From the NCBI GenBank assembly GCA_029240475.1, contig JAREAF010000075.1:1-9572 (forward strand): 9,572 bases of DNA. The letters run 5' to 3'. Shown here piece after piece: positions 6,948-9,572 of this stretch. Position 1 is the stretch's first letter; each line of letters opens with the position of its first letter. The notes beneath the pieces are model-generated. The model worked only from the letters and a program-made list of their open reading frames with translations. It ran no database searches and was not told where the DNA came from. This DNA is from Rhodospirillales bacterium. Its GTDB lineage: Bacteria > Pseudomonadota > Alphaproteobacteria > JAREAF01. A program made the position numbers and the translations under genes.

Positions 6948-8135
6948 ATGCTGCAGCTCGCCCAGGCCATGTCCCGGCTCGGCACCGAATCCGCCTTCGA
7001 GGTCCTCGCCCGCGCCAAGGCGCTCGAGGCCAAGGGCAAGAGCATCATCAATCTGGGAATCGGCCAGCCCGACTTCCTGACCCCGCAGCACATCGTCGAG
7101 GCGGCGATCAAGGCGCTGCGCGACGGGCAGCATGGCTATACGCCGGCCAACGGCATCCCGCAGCTGCGCGAGGCGGTCGCGGCCGACCTCCACCGCCGCC
7201 ACGGCGTCACCGTCGATCCGGGGTGCGTGCTGATCGTCCCGGGCGGCAAGGTGACGATGTTCTTCGCCATCCTCATGTTCGGCGAGGCGGGCACCGAGAT
7301 CATGTACCCGAACCCCGGCTTCCCGATCTATGAGAGCGTCATCAATTTCAGCGGCGCCAAGCCGGTGCCGATCCCGCTCCTGGAAAAGAACGGCTTCGCC
7401 TTCTCGGCCGAGGACGTGCTGTCGCGGATCACGCCGAGGACGCGCCTCATCATCATCAACTCGCCGGCCAACCCCACCGGCGGCGTCGTGCCGCGGGCCG
7501 AGTGGGACAAGCTCGTCGCGGGCCTGGAGAAATTCCCTAACGTCGCCGTCATGAGCGACGAGATCTACAGCCAGATGCTCTATGACGGCCGCGAGCATGT
7601 GACCCTGCTCGGCTACGAGCACATGCGCGATCGCACCATCCTGCTCGACGGCTGGAGCAAGACTTATGCGATGACCGGCTGGCGGCTCGGCTTCTCGGTC
7701 TGGCCGAAGGCGCTGATCGAGCACGCCACCCGGCTCGCCATCAACTGCCACTCCTGCGTCAACGCGCCGACCCAGTTCGCCGGCATCGCCGCGCTCGAAG
7801 GCCCGCAGGACGAGGCGGTGAAGATGGTCAAGGCCTTCGATGCGCGCCGCAAGGTCGTCGTCGAGGAGCTGAACAAGCTGCCCGGCATCTCCTGCGTCGA
7901 GCCCGGCGGCGCCTTCTACGCCTTTCCCAACATCAGCCGCACCGGGATGAAGGCGAAGGAGTTCGAGCGGCGCCTGCTCGAGGATGCGGGCGTCGCCGCC
8001 GTCGCCGGCACCAGCTTCGGCAGCTACGGCGAGGGCTACTTGCGGCTCTCCTACGCCAACTCGACGGAGAACATCCGCGAGGCCATCCGGCGCATGGACC
8101 AGTGGCTGCGCACGCTGCCCAAGGCGGCGGAGTAG
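6948..8135 (+). CDS. Class I/II PLP-dependent aminotransferase
   Basis: A full-length 395-residue fold-type I aminotransferase of the aspartate aminotransferase subgroup. Key residues are visible: the N-terminal GIGQPDF (38-43), GYTP with Tyr64, NSPANPTGG (171-179) with Asn175 for the PLP ring, SDEIY (203-207) with Asp204 and Tyr207, the Schiff-base lysine Lys238 in GWSKTYAMTGWRLGF with Arg246 for the phosphate, and Arg366 (YLRLS) for the substrate carboxylate. The phosphate-cup segment reads VPGGK (97-101) instead of the common T-x-G-x-x-Q-A. It is cytosolic and catalyses amino-group transfer between an amino acid and a 2-oxo acid. The exact substrate (aspartate, alanine, aromatic or other) cannot be set from sequence alone. 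It is a single gene with its own Shine-Dalgarno; the neighbours give no pathway hint, and no convincing plus-strand promoter was found. Confidence 0.92.
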   Translation: MLQLAQAMSRLGTESAFEVLARAKALEAKGKSIINLGIGQPDFLTPQHIVEAAIKALRDGQHGYTPANGIPQLREAVAADLHRRHGVTVDPGCVLIVPGGKVTMFFAILMFGEAGTEIMYPNPGFPIYESVINFSGAKPVPIPLLEKNGFAFSAEDVLSRITPRTRLIIINSPANPTGGVVPRAEWDKLVAGLEKFPNVAVMSDEIYSQMLYDGREHVTLLGYEHMRDRTILLDGWSKTYAMTGWRLGFSVWPKALIEHATRLAINCHSCVNAPTQFAGIAALEGPQDEAVKMVKAFDARRKVVVEELNKLPGISCVEPGGAFYAFPNISRTGMKAKEFERRLLEDAGVAAVAGTSFGSYGEGYLRLSYANSTENIREAIRRMDQWLRTLPKAAE

Positions 8136-8138
8136 CCA

Positions 8139-8264
8139 CCACCTCTCCCGCTCCGCGGGAGAGGTCGCGAGGACGTCGTCCGAGCGCGTGAGGGTAGCCG
8201 ACGAACTCCCTCACCCCCCTCGCTTTGCTCGGCCACCCTCTCCCCCGCTTCGCTGGGAGAGGGG
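8139..8264. repeat. Palindromic multi-hairpin intergenic element (REP-like)
   Basis: The gap between two convergent genes is almost filled by inverted repeats. Hairpin 1 has a perfect 11-bp stem (8141-8151 with 8155-8165) and a 3-base loop. A small GGACG-T-CGTCC palindrome follows at 8171-8181. GTGAGGG (8188-8194) pairs with CCCTCAC (8208-8214). The last hairpin has a 9-bp stem (8236-8244 with 8255-8263). The first and last hairpins share the CTCTCCC...GGGAGAG arm sequence, so they are related copies. Such composite GC-rich palindromes are common between genes in alphaproteobacteria and are usually present in many genome copies. It may also stop transcription from both sides, but no T-run follows any stem on either strand, so it is not a classical intrinsic terminator. 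Confidence 0.75.
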
Positions 8265-8287
8265 CTGCTGCGAACGGAAGTAATCCC

Positions 8288-9109
8288 CTAACTGAAAAAC
8301 GTGAGGGCCGCGGCGACCACCGCCTCGGGCGCGTCCTCCTGCATCAGGTGCCCGCAGTCGGGCACCTCGATCAGTGGGCAGGAGGGGAGCAGCCCCGCCA
8401 GCTCGCGCCCGCGCTCGATGGGGATCCAGCGGTCCTCCACGCCCCAGAGCAGGCGCACCGGGCATCGCAGCCGGCCGTAGGAGCCCTGCACCTCGTCGGT
8501 GAAGCGCTGGTCCATCTGCGCGATCTGGCGATAGAAGGAGGGCTGGCCGACGGCCCCGAGCCACGGCGCGGCATAGGCCTCCAGCACGTCCTGCGGCAGC
8601 GGACGAAACGCGGCGCCCTGGATGTAGGCGGCCAGGATTGCGCGCTGGACATAGTCCGGCACGCCGGCGAACGCCGCCTCGTGCTGGCGAACATGCTGAA
8701 CGAAGGGCGATCCCCACGGCCGGACCGCCACCGGATCGATCAGCAGCAGCTTCTCATAGTCGCAGCCATCGAGCAGATGCGCCCGCAGCGCCGTCGCCCC
8801 GCCGAAATCGTGCGCGATGACCTTTGGCCGCTCGAGGCCGCAGTGACGCAGCAGCGCCGCCAGCAGCCCGTTTTGCACGCCGAGCGAGACATCCTGCCCG
8901 TCCCGTTTCTCGGATTGGCCGTAGCCGAGCAGGTCATAGAGGTGCACGCGATAGCGCCGCGCCAGCTCGCGCGCGATCTTCCGCCAGACGAAGGAGGAGA
9001 AGGGCGTGCCGTGCACCAGCACCACGGGCGCACCGTCGCCGAGCACGTCCCAGGCGATGCTCTGGCCGTGGAAGTCGAAGCTCCGGCTCAACCGCCAACC
9101 GGCCATCAT
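8288..9109 (-). CDS. Alpha/beta hydrolase with Asp nucleophile (haloalkane dehalogenase/epoxide hydrolase-like)
   Basis: A complete 273-residue alpha/beta-hydrolase. HGTP (33-36) forms the oxyanion region. The nucleophile elbow AHDFGG carries Asp101 rather than Ser, the catalytic acid is probably Asp226 (WGVEDRW), and the base is His254 (DCGHLMQED). A helical cap lies between about 130 and 205. An Asp nucleophile is typical of haloalkane dehalogenases, fluoroacetate dehalogenases and epoxide hydrolases, which form an ester intermediate. Here Phe102 follows the nucleophile where many haloalkane dehalogenases have Trp, so dehalogenase activity is not established. No signal peptide is seen; it is probably cytosolic. 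Two consecutive ATG codons (9109 and 9106) compete as start; GGAG lies five bases before the first and eight before the second, so the second has the more usual spacing. It is divergent from the cyclase-like gene and has no operon partner in view. Confidence 0.88.
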   Translation of the reverse strand: MMAGWRLSRSFDFHGQSIAWDVLGDGAPVVLVHGTPFSSFVWRKIARELARRYRVHLYDLLGYGQSEKRDGQDVSLGVQNGLLAALLRHCGLERPKVIAHDFGGATALRAHLLDGCDYEKLLLIDPVAVRPWGSPFVQHVRQHEAAFAGVPDYVQRAILAAYIQGAAFRPLPQDVLEAYAAPWLGAVGQPSFYRQIAQMDQRFTDEVQGSYGRLRCPVRLLWGVEDRWIPIERGRELAGLLPSCPLIEVPDCGHLMQEDAPEAVVAAALTFFS

Positions 9110-9110
9110 G

Positions 9111-9118
9111 CCTTCTCC
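9111..9118 (-). promoter_or_regulatory. Shine-Dalgarno of the alpha/beta hydrolase
   Basis: The minus strand reads GGAGAAGG just before a tandem ATGATG. GGAG is five bases from the first ATG and eight from the second, so it leaves the start ambiguous by one codon and slightly favours the second. Confidence 0.55.
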
Positions 9119-9214
9119 GCCCTCGGTGCCAGCATGCCCACTCTATCGGCAGATTGCAGGGGACGGCGAATCCGGTGTAAGCGCCATCGTGGTCCCTTCA
9201 GACAGGGCGGAACC

Positions 9215-9572
9215 ATGACGCGCGAGGCGACCGACGCCGGAACCTGGGTCGTGGAAGCGGGCCTCGCCGGCACGTCCGAGCAGGAGTTGCTGCACGGCTT
9301 CTGCGAGCGCGTGCGGGAGGCCGGCATCCCGATCGCCCGCGTCCTCGTGGGCATCGACACGCTCCACCCCCTCTATGAGGGGCGGATTTTCCGCTGGTAC
9401 CGCGACCGGCCCGAGCTCAACCAGCCCAGCGAGTACGGGCGCACCAGCGAGGATGCCGATGCCGAGGAGCGCTGGCAGCGCAGCCCCTTCTATCACCTGA
9501 TGCAGTCCGGAAAATCGCTGCTGCGGCGGAACATGGTCCGGGGCGATCCCGCCGATTTCCTGGTGCTGGAGG
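9215..9572 (+). CDS. N-terminal part of a probable adenylate/guanylate cyclase-family protein (3' end cut)
   Basis: From ATG 9215 the frame stays open to the window end, giving 119 residues. The segment has FCER (29-32), AGIPIARVLVGIDTLHPLYEGR (36-57, read in two overlapping parts: AGIPIARV and DTLHPLYEGR) and FRW (59-61), then SPFYHLMQSGKSLLRR (90-105). This pattern resembles the N-terminal regulatory region found before class III cyclase catalytic domains in many alphaproteobacteria; the identification is from memory of the family. Class III cyclases make cAMP or cGMP, but the catalytic domain, with its metal-binding Asp residues, is beyond the edge and cannot be confirmed. No membrane segment or signal peptide is seen in the visible part. 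The start has only a weak AGGG (9204-9207) before it. It diverges from the hydrolase gene across about 105 bases. Confidence 0.66.
   Translation, partial: MTREATDAGTWVVEAGLAGTSEQELLHGFCERVREAGIPIARVLVGIDTLHPLYEGRIFRWYRDRPELNQPSEYGRTSEDADAEERWQRSPFYHLMQSGKSLLRRNMVRGDPADFLVLE

Noticed and set aside
8141..8165. Classical intrinsic terminator of the aminotransferase gene
   Set aside because: The 11-bp stem is strong, but no run of T follows it on either strand. It was kept only as part of the palindromic element.
8139..8264. CRISPR array
   Set aside because: The repeats are inverted and of unequal length, with no regularly spaced direct repeats and no cas genes.
9154..9183. Promoter TTGCAG-N18-TAAGCG for the cyclase-like gene
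   Set aside because: The -35 is fair, but the -10 matches poorly and the spacing is long. Chance matches of this quality are common.

Overview
The window is GC-rich, densely coded DNA from a Gram-negative bacterium, most likely an alphaproteobacterium. Supporting signs are a tamA-tamB outer-membrane assembly pair, a TamB tail of alphaproteobacterial style, an EamA-type exporter, an AHDFGG-type alpha/beta hydrolase, and the start of a class III cyclase-like protein of a kind common in that class. The tRNA-His keeps an encoded G-1 opposite C73. This argues against the alphaproteobacterial orders reported to have lost G-1 (Rhizobiales, Rhodobacterales, Caulobacterales) and leaves groups such as Sphingomonadales or Rhodospirillales. 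That placement is an inference.

Layout. Positions 3-722 (+) are the C-terminal beta-barrel of TamA, cut by the left edge. Eight bases later tamB (731-5041, +) begins. After a 36-base gap comes a small multi-spanning membrane protein (5078-5686, +, DUF2269-like), probably in the same transcript. An EamA/DMT-family transporter (5683-6597, -) meets it tail to tail, and the two stop codons share one CTAG. Upstream of the transporter on the same strand is tRNA-His(GTG) (6637-6713, -) with a candidate promoter at 6775-6804. A class I/II PLP-dependent aminotransferase (6948-8135, +) diverges from the tRNA. It converges on an alpha/beta hydrolase with an aspartate nucleophile (8288-9109, -), and the gap between them is filled by a multi-hairpin palindromic element. 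At the right edge a further gene (9215 onward, +) starts divergently from the hydrolase. It looks like the N-terminal part of an adenylate/guanylate cyclase-family protein and runs off the window.

How the genes fit together. TamA (outer membrane Omp85 barrel) and TamB (inner-membrane-anchored periplasmic protein) form the translocation and assembly module, which helps insert outer membrane proteins and is linked to phospholipid transport across the periplasm. The small membrane protein behind tamB is a guilt-by-association candidate for envelope function. The remaining genes (transporter, tRNA, aminotransferase, hydrolase, cyclase start) look like ordinary unlinked chromosomal genes. I see no transposase, integrase, CRISPR array, toxin-antitoxin pair or phage gene, and no clear sign of a new multi-gene system. 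The points worth a second look are small: the tRNA identity elements, the shared stop palindrome, the hairpin element, a dyad before the aminotransferase, the unassigned hydrolase and the uncompleted cyclase-like gene. All gaps between genes are shorter than 300 bases.
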